Below, in pieces: positions 46,300-57,990 of a stretch of DNA of 64,000 bases; position 1 is the stretch's first letter; the number at the start of each line of letters is the position of its first letter. The stretch lies in the NCBI RefSeq assembly GCF_029784165.1, contig NC_073695.1, positions 10,143,786-10,207,785 of the forward strand, read 5' to 3'. The translations under genes and the position numbers were made by a program. The DNA comes from Wyeomyia smithii. Taxonomy: Eukaryota; Arthropoda; Insecta; Diptera; Culicidae. A model generated the notes under the pieces. The model had not been told where the DNA came from. It did no database searches and saw only the letters and a list, made by a program, of their open reading frames with translations.

Positions 46300-46640
46300 T
46301 AGGCAGTGGAATTTATTCCGTCCATGTTATTGATATCCGTGCTCGGGAAGCAAGCCAATAGCGTGGGAAATGTATGGAAAAGCTTGACCTTGGAACTTTT
46401 CACCATTTTTCACCATTAAGCAGTAGAGCGACGATGTTAAACATTATATTAAACAATTGTTACTTATTTTATCTATCCACCGACATATAAATGATCAAGA
46501 TGCATTAAGTCGTTCGCTTACTATAATCGTTTGAAATCTGACGCAACATTTGCCAGTTTCATTTTCAACTTCACTAAATGTAATCTAGTATAAAAAACAA
46601 AGACGTAGTCCTACGTCTAAAAATCAAGAAACACTGAAAT
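46300..46640 (+). repeat. Dispersed repeat with GACGTAGTCCTACGTC palindrome
   Basis: Related to 32,440-32,770. ATCGTTTGAAATCTG is followed at a similar distance by the identical 16-bp palindrome (46,602-46,617). Confidence 0.55.
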
Positions 46641-47690
46641 AAAAAAGCTTTTGATGTTCTAATTACCAGTCCTCACAGAGTAAAATGGGCATTTTTATAG
46701 GAAGCAATTTTATGGTCTTTTTTCATGTTTATCCATGTGACATTGGTGGTATTTATTGATGTTCGTATGTGTTCTTCATGGTCTTCTTACTAATTTGTAG
46801 GAAATACTAATGGAAAACAAAACCAATCAATAACTTTATCATAGAATGACATAATTTCCCGGACAAATACATAGTTTCAGTAAGAATCGTAGGCGTCCTC
46901 GATAAGGAATCCTGAATAAAGAATCGCGCGTTTCGCTTTGGCTGGTTCGCGAAGAATGCGAATCACCGCATACGACAGAGGTCTCGTGTCATATACAGTT
47001 GAATTTGCATAAAGAATATGTTATTATTTTTTCAAAAAACAGTTTAATCAACAGTTTTTGGAGTAAATCTGCGTGTTGTTCTGCCCATTCGTAAACTTCA
47101 AGTTTAGGAAGTATTTCCATTTTTGTGAATAAGACTTACTCTCTTTGCCATTCGTTTGAGCGTTCCGCCGACAGCATCACAAGGTCTTTCACTGTGCGAA
47201 GCAGCACACGTTAGTAAATTGTTTCATGTTTTGATAATGCCCAACTACTCCATTTGATATAGAGTAATTAAAGGTATAGAGTAGGAGTGACTAAAGCCGA
47301 CTATTTCAATAGCGGGAACGACAATTGGTATTTTACCTTTCGAGTAACATATCAGGGACTGCATTTGCTGCTTATTTCATCTATAAATTATGACACGAGC
47401 TCATCGGCTTAGTATGGTTTTCCAAGCTACATCAATTTGCTACTAGTTCAATACATTTTTAAGTCCCCGTCTACCTGTAGAGTAATTTATCGTTACCCAA
47501 AAAATGAAACTCTCAAAATAATATTGATTTCAAACACTATACGAAATAAAATATTGATGTTCTCAGCAACTATCATAGGAACTTGAGAGGGTACTGGCCG
47601 AGTTGGCATGGAATTCAACAATAATAAAATCTGAATTTTATTCAGAATATTGGCAAATAACTTTCCATCAGTGTACTAACTTCCTTTTTT
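46641..47690. other. Non-coding stretch
   Basis: Nothing recognised. Confidence 0.35.
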
Positions 47691-47699
47691 TCTTTAATG

Positions 47700-48900
47700 A
47701 CGACAGATCATAGAAATCCTAAGCTTAATCCAGAATACGCCTCCATACACTCTATAACTCGCTCCAGGGCTGCTTTCTTCCCGTAGCCTTTTACACCTGC
47801 AGCTCGGGCATCCTCGGCGACAGCACACATGCAACGCGTCAAGGTCAAATTGCTGGAAGCCGTTGTCCTCTATCCGGATGATTGCTGAATATTATCATTG
47901 GTGGTCGCTCATCCGCTATACGTGCTACGTAGCCAGCCCACTGTAGCCCGCCGTGTTTCATTAGCTTGATAATATCAGCGTGTTTGTATACTTCGTCCAG
48001 CTCAGCGCTTGCACTACACTCCATATTTTTGTTTATTATCGAGTAATGATCGCAGGATTCTACGCTCGAAGACTCCAAACGCATCCCGATAGGCCTCCTT
48101 CTACGTCCATAATTAATGTCCGTAGAGCGTCACCAAAAGGTTCAGCGTCCTATAGAGCGCAAGTTTCGTGCGGCTCTGTAGATAGATTGCGGGATCTAAG
48201 CTGGCTACGCAATCCGTAATAAGCCCTGTTCACTTCCACAATCCATCTCTTCAACTCGCGGCTTATTTCGTTATTACACATTACGAATGTACGAAAGTAC
48301 CCCCATCCATCATCTTCTTCGTTTTGGCAGTGTCTATTGGTAAGTCCAACTCCTTCAGGGAGACACAAAGGCCTCCTCCAAAGTTCTACGAGAAATACAA
48401 TTGAAATCTAAGTCTGGAAATTTCGCTGGTGAAACCGTCGAGAGTCGCACGACTTAGCTTATCAGTTTTTTTCGGGAAACAATGATAATCTGCCACCTGA
48501 TCATCTGGTCCATTGTGGATCGTCACGCTCGAAAACCGCACTGGTATTCCCCAAAAAAGGCTTCCTACAACGGCCTCAATCTATGGAACAGGATGCGAGA
48601 GATAGTTTTATATGCGGAATTGAGGAAAGTTATACCACGATAGTTGCTACAGCCAAGTCTGTGTCCCTTCTTATAGATAGGGTGTATGAAAACCTCCAAC
48701 AAGTCCGTAGGTAGTTTTTCATCAGACGATACCCTCAGGATAATCAGGTGAACTTGCACTATACAGCCGCTCGCTCCCGACTTTAAAAAGTTCAACCAGT
48801 GAGCCGTTCTTCCCAGCGGCTTTGTGGTTCTTAAACCTACTGGAAGCTTTTTTCGGATCCATAGCTCGTCCATTCTTCCCAACTTCTCAATTGCTCTTCA
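47700..48900 (-). mobile_element. LINE remnant (RTE/I-like reverse transcriptase), minus strand
   Basis: RT start block at 48,565-48,882 has HPIYKKGHRLGCSNYRGI then LNSAYKTISRILFHRL. Post-RT block at 48,150-48,368 has NNEISRELKRWIVEVNRAYY. The C-terminal piece at 47,845-48,084 has LQWAGYVARIADERPP, the usual tail. The order is correct but many segments, including the catalytic YADD region, are lost or out of frame. Same lineage style as the 22.2-kb fragment. Confidence 0.8.
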
Positions 48901-49017
48901 TCCAATACCCCATTTCGAGGAGCTGTTTCCAACGCCTGGCTAATCGGTAAATAGGCTTTACCCACCAGTCTATTTTGTTGTTTTTCTACATTTGCTTGTG
49001 GTAGTAGCACACAGAGC

Positions 49018-49610
49018 CTGACAAAGTCATGTTCAATTGATTATTATCAGCTTATGGTGACGTTGTGACCCGTCGCTTTCATTTGAAAAAACATTTGTGT
49101 CATTTTCGAGCCCTTCGCAAATCAAATGAAAACTACTCGAACTCTCTTGCTTTGGATTTGATAGCTGAAAAACTTGAAAAGAAAAAAAAAATTCAATTGA
49201 AAGCGGAGGTTCACAGCGTCACTCTTACCTAACGGTTCTTCATCTAAAATGACAAAGAGCGCGGTTGGAGACAGGGGGCTTCCATACAGCACTTCACGCA
49301 TATCGAAGGAAGTGGGAAAAAAGAAAATCGTGACGATATGAAACGGAAGACTCCAACACCAGTTCCACAACCCGAAATGGATACGGAGCGCCAGTTATCA
49401 ATAGCAAAAGATATCTCCGAAATATTGATCGGAACTTGCGTGACGTGTTTATTGGTGTGAGAAAACTGGCATCAACATACATGATGCGGTGGTTATTTCA
49501 AATAACACACTGAAGGAAAGGAACGTCTCATAGTATGGGTCAGTATTTCCATCAAATAAGACAGTCATTAGTTCCAGTTGAAGTGACGCGCTGAATTACA
49601 GACGGGAAAG
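49018..49610 (+). repeat. Dispersed ~0.6 kb repeat with CAATTGAAA motifs, copy 2
   Basis: Partner of 5,035-5,600, with the same landmarks in the same order. Diverged by substitutions and indels. Confidence 0.65.
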
Positions 49611-49637
49611 AAACCCGTAATCAAATCTGTGTAGAAT

Positions 49638-49743
49638 GTACCTCACAAACAATTTTGTTGTATAACAGCTTGTAAAGCTTTCGTTCAGCCGAAATCCGCT
49701 CAATATCAGCTTAAAAAAATCAACAAAATTGTTTGTTAGGTAG
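49638..49743 (+). mobile_element. Mini TIR element (~105 bp)
   Basis: TACCTCACAAACAATTTTGT on the left and ACAAAATTGTTTGTTAGGTA on the right form a ~22-bp inverted repeat with one or two mismatches. TSD uncertain. Confidence 0.65.
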
Positions 49744-49764
49744 TCAAAATATTACCTGCTCTTA

Positions 49765-49877
49765 AGCAGGTATTAGACGAAGCAAATATTTGCTATTTTT
49801 TGGTACGATTTTTATTTGCACAAAATTAAATCTGTATGAAAAAAAAAAGCAAATATTTGCTTCGTCTAATACCTGCT
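49765..49877 (+). mobile_element. Harbinger-like MITE (113 bp), perfect 30-bp TIRs
   Basis: The first 30 bp (AGCAGGTATTAGACG onward) equal the reverse complement of the last 30 bp with no mismatch. TTA flanks both ends (49,762-49,764; 49,878-49,880). A 3-bp TWA duplication is the PIF/Harbinger pattern. Perfect TIRs suggest a recent insertion. Confidence 0.82.
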
Positions 49878-49919
49878 TTAGAAATTAAGTTCCTAACTTC
49901 CTTACAATTCAAGTAGACG

Positions 49920-50540
49920 ATCGTCATGCTAGTGTCTTGATAAAACGCCAAGTTCCCGAACTATTCGCATTCTGCTCAACCGTTCTCCGTTGGTGTCGCA
50001 AACAAATGATATACAGTTTTTCTTTGCGATAAAAACTAAAGATACACGCTTAGGAAAACTAATATTGATCCCATTTGTCAAGCAAAGATTGAAGTCTCTC
50101 GTAGCTGTAGACAGTGATGAATAACTCCAAATCATAAGCATAAAAAAGGCAGTAGCCATCTCCAATATATTTGATTGCATCGTTTATTGATGGTGAAAAT
50201 AGACGAGGGCCTGAGTTACTACCTTGGGGCACACAGCGTGTAGATGCCACCTATTTTTATAGCCAACTTGCTCATAGATACGACTCGACTAATCTAATCA
50301 GAAGAGCATCCGATTTTGCTTAGTTTAATCAGCAATATGCATAGGTAAACCTTGACAAATGCCGCCTTGAGATCTGTATAAACAAGAATAAGGAAATAGC
50401 TCGAAAACTTTCCCCGGTTTATACACGTTTTAAATTCAAGGTACTGCTTTCCTCCTGCTGAAAATCTACGAGAATCAAGCAACCGAACATGCAACAGAAA
50501 TATTTTCGGAATCAAATGACATCCAGAGACCAAATAGAAT
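49920..50540 (-). mobile_element. LINE reverse transcriptase fragment, minus strand
   Basis: The upstream piece (50,294-50,533) contains VYTDLKAAFVKV, the Asp-bearing palm motif. Then come CVPQGSNSGPRLFSP at 50,190-50,240 and a palm box degraded to YAYDLELF (normally YADDLK), so the catalytic Asp pair is broken. ELGV follows near 49,935. Typical mosquito I/Jockey-group RT in a small 5'- and 3'-truncated piece. Confidence 0.8.
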
Positions 50541-51620
50541 TAAAATCCGTGATTCCATAATCCAAATTTAAATAAAAATTTAAATTATGATTCTAATAAC
50601 AAAACCCAAAATTCAAAATCCAAATTTAAATCCTAGTCAAAAATTTTAATTGGAGTCATATTTTTTAATCCAAACACCAACATAAATTCTATATCGTAAA
50701 GCTGAATCTATTTTTTTCCAAATTAAAAAAAAAGAAACTAGAATTTTATCCAGAAAACTTAGAATACAAATTTCAAATTCGAATCTGGAATTTTACTCCA
50801 GAGTCTAAACCCAAAGCCCAGATTCGGGTTCAGAATTGAAATCTAGAATTCAATGCAAAAATTTAAATTTTATGGTAAAAATCAGGAATTCAGATTTATT
50901 TACCCACTTCAAAATTTTCTCCTTATTTTTGCTCTAGACTCTATAATTAATATCCAAATTTAGATCCAAAATACGACCTAAGCCCAGAATCACAAACCAA
51001 AAATTCAAGTACCACGCCCTCAACCCAGAATGTAAACCGAAAATCTATATTCAGGGTACAAGACCAGTATGAAATTGTAGAATCTATATCCAAGATACAA
51101 ATTCAGCATTTAAACAAGGAATTAAAATTCGGAATCAGGAGTCAGGTTCCAGATTTGAACTCCAAAGCAAGAATTGAAATTTAAAATAAAAGCTCCACAT
51201 ACAAATTTATTCTAGAAAGCAAATATCTCAACCCAAGTCTGAAATCCGAATTGAAAATATAAATCAAGTCAGACCTCAAATCCCGAATCCAAAGCTTGTA
51301 TCGAATTCAAAAATCTAACTCGAAAATCTTTACTATCAGGTTAAAAGTTCAGTATGCAATTTCAGATTCGAGACTCAGCATCCAAAATGCCGAATGGCAT
51401 TACTGCTCTAAAATCAGTTCTCCATTTTCCAGCAATCTAGGTTCTGGATTCAAAATTTAAATTATGAAACTATGATTTGAACGAGAGTTTATGTACAAAA
51501 TGAAAGCCTAATAACGTAATCCGGAATAAAACTTCGGGATCAACATTGAGAATCTCAATCAAGAATTAGAGTTGAATTTTAAATATAAACATACTGGATA
51601 TATTTTGTTAATATGGATTC
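50541..51620 (+). repeat. Degenerate array of short A-rich words (AATCCAAATTCAAA type)
   Basis: Over a kilobase of loosely repeated AATCCAAA / AAATTCAGA / TTCAAAATC words at 10-14-bp spacing. Highly diverged and without long perfect repeats. No coding. Second array of this kind besides 58.6-63.9 kb, with a different core word. Confidence 0.65.
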
Positions 51621-51966
51621 TGGATTTGTATACTCGATGATGATGATGGTCCCAGCTCATACCCCTGCATCGGTTTAAGTTAGTCGATTTTTCGATTTCT
51701 GCCTTTGGAATATGGAATTAAAATTTAGATAAATGGTTTGTAGACGATTTTGACGTCTTTAAAACCAAAATTTCAAGTCCCGGCTTCTGGTAATTCGTCT
51801 GCTTACAGTCTAGAGCACCAAAACAAAAATATTTTCTAAAACGTGTTGCAGAAAAGCAGATCCAAACATTTGTTTCGAATTTTTCAATTGCGGGAAACGC
51901 GCAAAAGATAGTTGTGTATCAGGAATGTTTTGATTATCTTTTTTATCCTTAAATATTTATAAGTAA

Positions 51967-53973
51967 CTAGCTGACCCGGCGAACTTCGTCTCGCCTATTT
52001 TATTGTTTAATAATTTTAAACATTTCAAATTCACTGATTACTTGCGATTTGTTTATATCATTTGAAATTATTGGTTTTATTGGAATGACAACAACCTCGA
52101 CTTTTGGCTTTTGTACATCACCTCTATTCCGAAAATATATTGAATGCATTTCAATATAAATATCCATATGTAGTAGTATTTGGTTATTTTCGGCTGTTTC
52201 CCGAAGTTGCCATTTTACAATTCAAACTGATGTCTGAGGTCAATTTTAAGCTCCTTGCACCATTCTGGATCCGATGATACACATATTGGGTGGTATTTGG
52301 TCACTTCAGGCTATTTTTCAGAAACCGTAAGTCGCCATCTTGGATTTTAAAATGGCATTTTGAGACAATTTCTGACCCCCGAGCGTCATTCTGGTTGAAG
52401 AAACACTCATATTAGGTGGTATTTTGTCATTTTTGGCTGTTTTCCAAACACCGGAAGTCGCCATCCTACAATTTAAAATGTTGTCTGAGGTGAATTTGTG
52501 GCTTCAGTGCATCATAACAATCCCGGAAATACCCATATTGGGTGGTATTTGGTCATTTGCCGCTGTTTTTCAGAAACCGAAAGACGCCATCTTGAATTTC
52601 AAAATGAAATGGCATTAGGAGGCAATTTTTGGCCTCTTAGCGTCGATCTGGTTGAAGAAACGCTTATATTGGGTGGTATTTTTTCATTTTCGGCTGTTTT
52701 CCAGACACCGGAAGTCGCCATCCAACAATTTAAAATGTTGTCTGAGGTCGATTTGTGGCTTCAGTGCGCTATAACAATTCCGGAAATACGCATATTGAGT
52801 GGTATTTGATTATTTGCCGCTGTTTTTTCCTAAACCGGAAGTTGCCATCTTGAGTTTTAAAATGGCATTAAGGGACAATCTTTGGCCTCTGAGCGTCATT
52901 CTGGGTGAAGAAACACTCATATTGGGTGATATTTGGTCATTTTCGGCTGTTTTCCAGACACCGGAAGTTGCCATCTTACAATTCAAAATGTTGTCTGAGG
53001 TCGATAGGTCGATTTGTGGCTTCAGTGCGTCATAACAATTCCGTAAATACGCATATTGGGTGGTATTTGGTCATTTGCCGCTGTTTTTCGGAAACCGGAA
53101 GTCGCCATCTTAGATTTCGAAATGGCATTGGGGAACGATTTCTGGCCTCCGTACGTCATTCTGGTTGAAGAAACACCCATATTTGGTGTAATTGGACATT
53201 TTCGGCTGTTTTCCAGACACCGGAAGTCGCCATCTTACAATTCGAAATGTTGTCTGAGGTCGATTTGTGGCTTCAGTGCATCATAACAATTCCGGAAATA
53301 CCCATATTGTGTGGTATTTGGTCATTTGCCGCTGTTTTTCAGAAACCGGAAGTCGCCATCTTAGATTTTGAAATGATATTTGGAGACATGCTAAAGAAGC
53401 AAGGGTTTCGAAACATTATGGACATTTTTGTTACACCTAAAAACATTCACTTGCCAAATCTGGTTATATTTGCTTGATTGGTTCTCGAGCTGTGCGAAAT
53501 TTTAGTTTCATTTGTATGGGACCCCTACCTTATAGAAGAGGGAGGGGTGTCAAACCATTATGGATATATTTATTGCCCCTATAAACATTCACCTGCTTAA
53601 TTTGGTTCCATTTAGTTGGTAAGTTCTAGAAATAGCAGAAATTTGTGTTTCATTTGTATGGAACCCCTTCCTTGTAGAAAGGGGAGGGGTGTCAAACCAT
53701 TATGGATATATTTGTTACCCCTAAAAACATCCACCTACCAAATTTGGTTCCATTTGCTTGGTTAGTTCTCGAGATGTGGAGAAATTTGTATTTCATTTGT
53801 ATGGGACCCCTCCCTTCCAGAAGAGGGAGGGGTCTCAAACCATCATAGGAACCTTTCTCGGCCCCTAAAATCTCTACATACAAATTTTCACGTCGATCGG
53901 TACCGTAGTTTCCGAGCCTATATGGATCAGACAGACAGTCAGACAGACCGGACTGCATTTTTATAGGTATAGA
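51967..53973 (-). mobile_element. Helitron-like non-autonomous element, copy 2
   Basis: On the minus strand it starts TCTATACCTATAAAAATGC and ends GCCGGGTCAGCTAG followed by T. It has the same organisation as copy 1: (CTGT)-type run, ACCCCTCCCT subterminal repeats, then ~120-bp units at 52,130-53,400. The base before TC is T, not the expected A. Shorter than copy 1, mainly through fewer internal units. Confidence 0.7.
52130..53400 (-). repeat. ~120-bp tandem repeats inside Helitron copy 2
   Basis: Same units as in copy 1, reverse orientation (GGAAGTCGCCATCTT, GGTGGTATTTGGTCATTT). Several plus-strand frames stay open across units (52,498-52,809; 52,799-53,168). Confidence 0.9.
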
Positions 53974-54199
53974 AATATGTCAATCCAAGCGAACTTCACT
54001 GGATCGGAAACTATTGGCCTCAATGGCACAAAAAATCGGAGAATTGACACGTCACAAGCAGCAAAAAGTGTTCCGTGATGCGGGATTTAGACTCAAGCTT
54101 ACTAAAGTAAGCTATGACAAAATTAACCCCCAGGAAAGAGTGTATTTAGAACCTATCACTCACGCAAAGGAATCATTCATTTAAAACTGTGAATATATT

Positions 54200-57100
54200 T
54201 CTCTCTCGTGCCAAATCACAACTTTTACATGCAGTATTATGTCCAATTCCCGCCCTCGTGAAAGCTGTCACCGAACAATTAGCTCAGCTTATAACTTCTC
54301 AAGGTGCCACTTTCATGTGTTGCGTGCGAAAAAAGTCTGTCGCCGGAAAACAAACGCGCTACGGTTCGGTACTAACTCAAGGACGAGGTTTGGCAACGAA
54401 CAATGAATGAACTGGTGAAATGTTTCACTAACAAGTCGTTATTAACGTAATGTATAGCTACTACTGTTTATTCAGCACCAATGAAGGAGGTTTACTGTGG
54501 TAGCAAACAATACTAGCCGTCATTTATTTATAGCAGAAACTTTAGTATTCGACCCTCGATGTCGGCATGACGCACTGGGGAGTAGTTTAACCTTTACAAT
54601 CGAAAGATTTTTGTTCTTTTTGATGGTGTACATGCAAAGGCAAACTCAAGCCAGAGATAGCCCCCAGCAAGGGCAAACCTACAGTGTACCAACCTTCTCC
54701 ATCCCAGAGTCACCTTTAAAAACCTGAACAGAAAACGTTCATTATGCAAATGCGAAGCATTTATTCATACCCTTTTAAGTCGCAGCACCCCTGATGGAGA
54801 GGTTCAGCGTTTCATTCAATCACTATTACACTTCGGTTCCACGCCAAAGCACCTCCGAGTTTACTTTTTACTCCACCTCCGTTTCTAGCGTTCGTTGATT
54901 ACTCGAATGAGTTACGTTTTATGACTTCATTCCAACAGCTTTTTAGCAATCATATTCCAACGTTGGTATCTTTCCCTAAAATAATAACTCATGCTTTCTT
55001 TTCGCTTTCTTCTTTTTCTTCCAGGTAAGTGATTCCACGAATCCGATTTTCACACGTTCGCCCGAAAACGATAAGTACGGAAAACCTTCCAGGTATTTTC
55101 CGCCGCGTTCCGGCTGCAAGGACGTGTGCGGAAATCTTCGAAAATAATAGCGTAGGATCACATCCAAATCCACTTTCAGCACCAACCAAACATTCTTTAT
55201 TCGAATTTCATTGGATTTTGCTGGCGTTTTTTTTTTTCGATTTCACCGAGGAGTACTGTGCAAGCAGGCGATAATGGTTTTTTAAGCGGAATAAAGCAGC
55301 GGAAAATCGCTGCAATCTCGCGGACAGCAGTGGCTTTGTTTTTTTGTCGGTGAAATACTGCTGCAAATGCACTCGTCATTGTTAAAGGCGTCATCAGCGT
55401 TATCGTCTATTTGATTAAAATTTTTCCAGTCCCTAAATTTTGTTCAATTTGAATCAACTTCTACTTCTATTTTAGTTAGAGGAACTTGAAAATTTTCCTA
55501 ATTCCAACCGGTGATGGTTCACAAATTGAATGCCCAACCACGGTGTCACCAGAGTGCCGACACTTTCAGGTTGAAAAAGCACTCCTCCATTTATCATCCC
55601 CTGCCACTCTAAAGAAAAGAGTAAACACTTCTTTCAGCAGTGGAAAACCCCACTAGAAGAAAAAATGCACACTCGTTTGCTCCTCAATCTCGGTACCTAG
55701 GTACCGACCAATTCAACTGCCTGTGAACGGCGGAAGGCGATAGGCAGCAATCAACTCCTTTCAGGAGTTTCACCTAATTTGGTGCCATTTTTCACTCCGG
55801 CGTTTCCGTCTCCAGTTGACCTGATCACCTGTCGTCTGCACCCTCTGTCATGGTTTAAGCTTACGAGTAAATTCATCGCATCACCTGTGGGCGCACATGA
55901 AACCGAGGATCCCGACCGGTTTGAAATTTCTAATCCTACTCACATGCAGGCTCAGGGGACGAACCCATTTCAAATGGGGCGCTCCTGTAGACTCTCACCA
56001 TGCGCCCGAAAAACCCCCGGTGAAATTGATTGATTGATCCGGATAGACATCGGTGACACTTCGCCTGGAACATGCCATTTGTGAGAGTTCCAGTTTCAGC
56101 TGCCGAAGGATCCATTTCCTCGTGCTAGATCATTCGAGATTACCGCAGTTTTGAAAGTTTAGCTCAAAAGAGATTAAGCATTATCTTCTAACCAAATCCA
56201 GTTCGATGATTGACAATTGCCTTACATCGTAGGATTTCTCAACCGCAAACCGGAACCGAAAAAGTAGCTCCATTTTGGAACCACTCCCAATTGAGGCATT
56301 ATAAATTCCTCATCCTCACGTGGCGGCTTTCATTGTTTGCAGAGCAGTCAATGCCCCGGCTCCTATCAGCTAACCGTCTACGGACGAACGATAAGAGCGA
56401 CGGCGTTCGCAAAAAAGCGGACACAAATCCAAATGAAATTTACTTTCCATCTTTCCCCCGCACGGCCGGCGGCTGTATTGTCCCTCCTCGGACCTCGTCG
56501 ACCTTAACTACGCCTTCTAGGCAGAACAACCGGCTTCTACTTATCATTGTTATCCCACATCCACCAGCCCCGAGTTTAGCCCAGTGCAATGCTATTATTC
56601 GAAATAACTTTGCTCATATTCCGAACGGCTGCTGCGGCCCGGAGCTTCCCCCGGATTGTACCCGCAAATCCGCAAACACTTATACTTGCACGCACAAACA
56701 CACACGGACAGCCAGACTGGAATGCGTTGCACGTGGTGTGAGCGCGCATACCGGTGGCGTCGCCAGAATCCTCTTCCGCTGGAAGACAACAGTCCTCAGC
56801 CAGGCAGAAGAGACACACTTGCGACACTTGTCCCCGGCAAAAGGCGCAAAACAACACGCGAAATTCCTGCGTAACGAAATCCTTCCACAGCTCAAACACT
56901 CACACATACACTTGGCTGTATGTCACACGATACGGCCGAAAATAGCTGCAAGAGAGATAAACTTTCGGGGTTAAACCTCTTTCAGTCGGCTCCACTGCTG
57001 CCGGTTACTGCCGCACGCGGACCCGGACACAGGCGTGCTCAAACCTCAAGCAGCTCGATGATAAACGAGCTTCAAAGCTCTGTCTGACAATTGCTCGGTG

Positions 57101-57400
57101 GGTGGTTTTTCCCAGTCAACTTCTCTCGTTCGTCCGTCCGACCGTCCGTCTGTGGAGAGGGTTGCCACATTATTCTGAGATATTTTTAGAAACAGACACT
57201 CTCGGTTGTATGGCCAACACGCATTTTGGTTCTGCGCCGAAATTGCGGCTGAAAAATTAAAATAACGCCTAAGTAATACAATAACAATGGGGGAAAGGTT
57301 TCGGGATCTTTTTGTTTTTTTTTGGGAGGCCACTGGAAAGCGAGAAAGAAAACAGGAACAAGATCTCTGCTTAGCTTGAAGCATAATCTCACGTTTGTCC
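54200..57400. other. GC-richer single-copy island
   Basis: Largely free of repeats. Contains the recursive splice motif (55,022-55,030) near its left part, and the longest open frame of the window (56,210-56,974). That frame is 254 codons and has no recognised domain; other frames are open over the same stretch. Candidate conserved intronic or regulatory block. Confidence 0.35.
54991..55030 (+). promoter_or_regulatory. Recursive splice site (ratchet point, zero-length exon)
   Basis: A ~30-nt pyrimidine-rich tract (54,994-55,021, ending TTCTTTTTCTTC) runs into CAG|GTAAGT (55,022-55,030). This is a strong 3' splice site fused to a perfect 5' splice site, as in Drosophila ratchet points that remove long introns stepwise. 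It lies 35.9 kb downstream of the candidate donor at 19,147 on the same strand. Reading the rest of the window on both strands I found no other comparable juxtaposition. Confidence 0.55.
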
Positions 57401-57639
57401 GATCGTTGTTTGCACAGAGTGGTGGGTTTAGATTCTATTCACTTTTGATGGGTGTGACACATGATTATGGTAATGTTTTGTTGCATCCTTTCGTTGAATT
57501 CATTTGAAAGTTTGCTTTCAATAATTAACATTTTTATGTGATTTAATTTTGTTCCATGATTCATGATTTACGTTTCTTGAAAAGGTATCATTTCTTATTA
57601 GGTTTGAATACTCGTTACGATAAAAGTGTTCGTCTTTTG

Positions 57640-57990
57640 AGGTTATTCGCGATTCAAGCCATTTTTCGATTTCTTCTTATAAGTACATCTGCTGAACGGC
57701 CAGAACATGTACCATCGAACGTAACAAGCAATAATCGGACGATACAGTATCTGAAATATACGGTGGGTGAGTTAGGAATTCCCATTGGAGCGTTTCCATG
57801 AAAGTTTTAACAACCTTGGCAGTATGAGGTCGAGCTTTGTCATGCAGTAAAATCACTTTTGGGTGCTTCTGCTCGTATTGTGACCGTTTTTCACGCAGTA
57901 CTCGACTCAATTGCATCATTTGACCCCCCCAGTGATGGTTTCGTGACCGGGCAGTCCCCGTGACTTGCATCTATTTGTGTTGCTCTAATA
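57640..57990 (-). pseudogene. mariner transposase C-terminal fragment
   Basis: MQLSRVLREKRSQYEQKHP, then ILLHDKARPHT and PPYISD, then SSDYCLLRSM. The aspartates of LLHD and SSDY are separated by 34 residues, the D,D34D spacing of mariner transposases (DDE nucleases). A frameshift near 57,950 and loss of the N-terminal half make it inactive. No inverted ends recognised. Confidence 0.85.

Noticed and set aside
56210..56974. 254-codon open frame, longest in the window
   Set aside because: No recognised domain, several other frames on both strands are also open over the same GC-rich stretch, and codon texture is not protein-like. Kept only as part of the GC-rich island.
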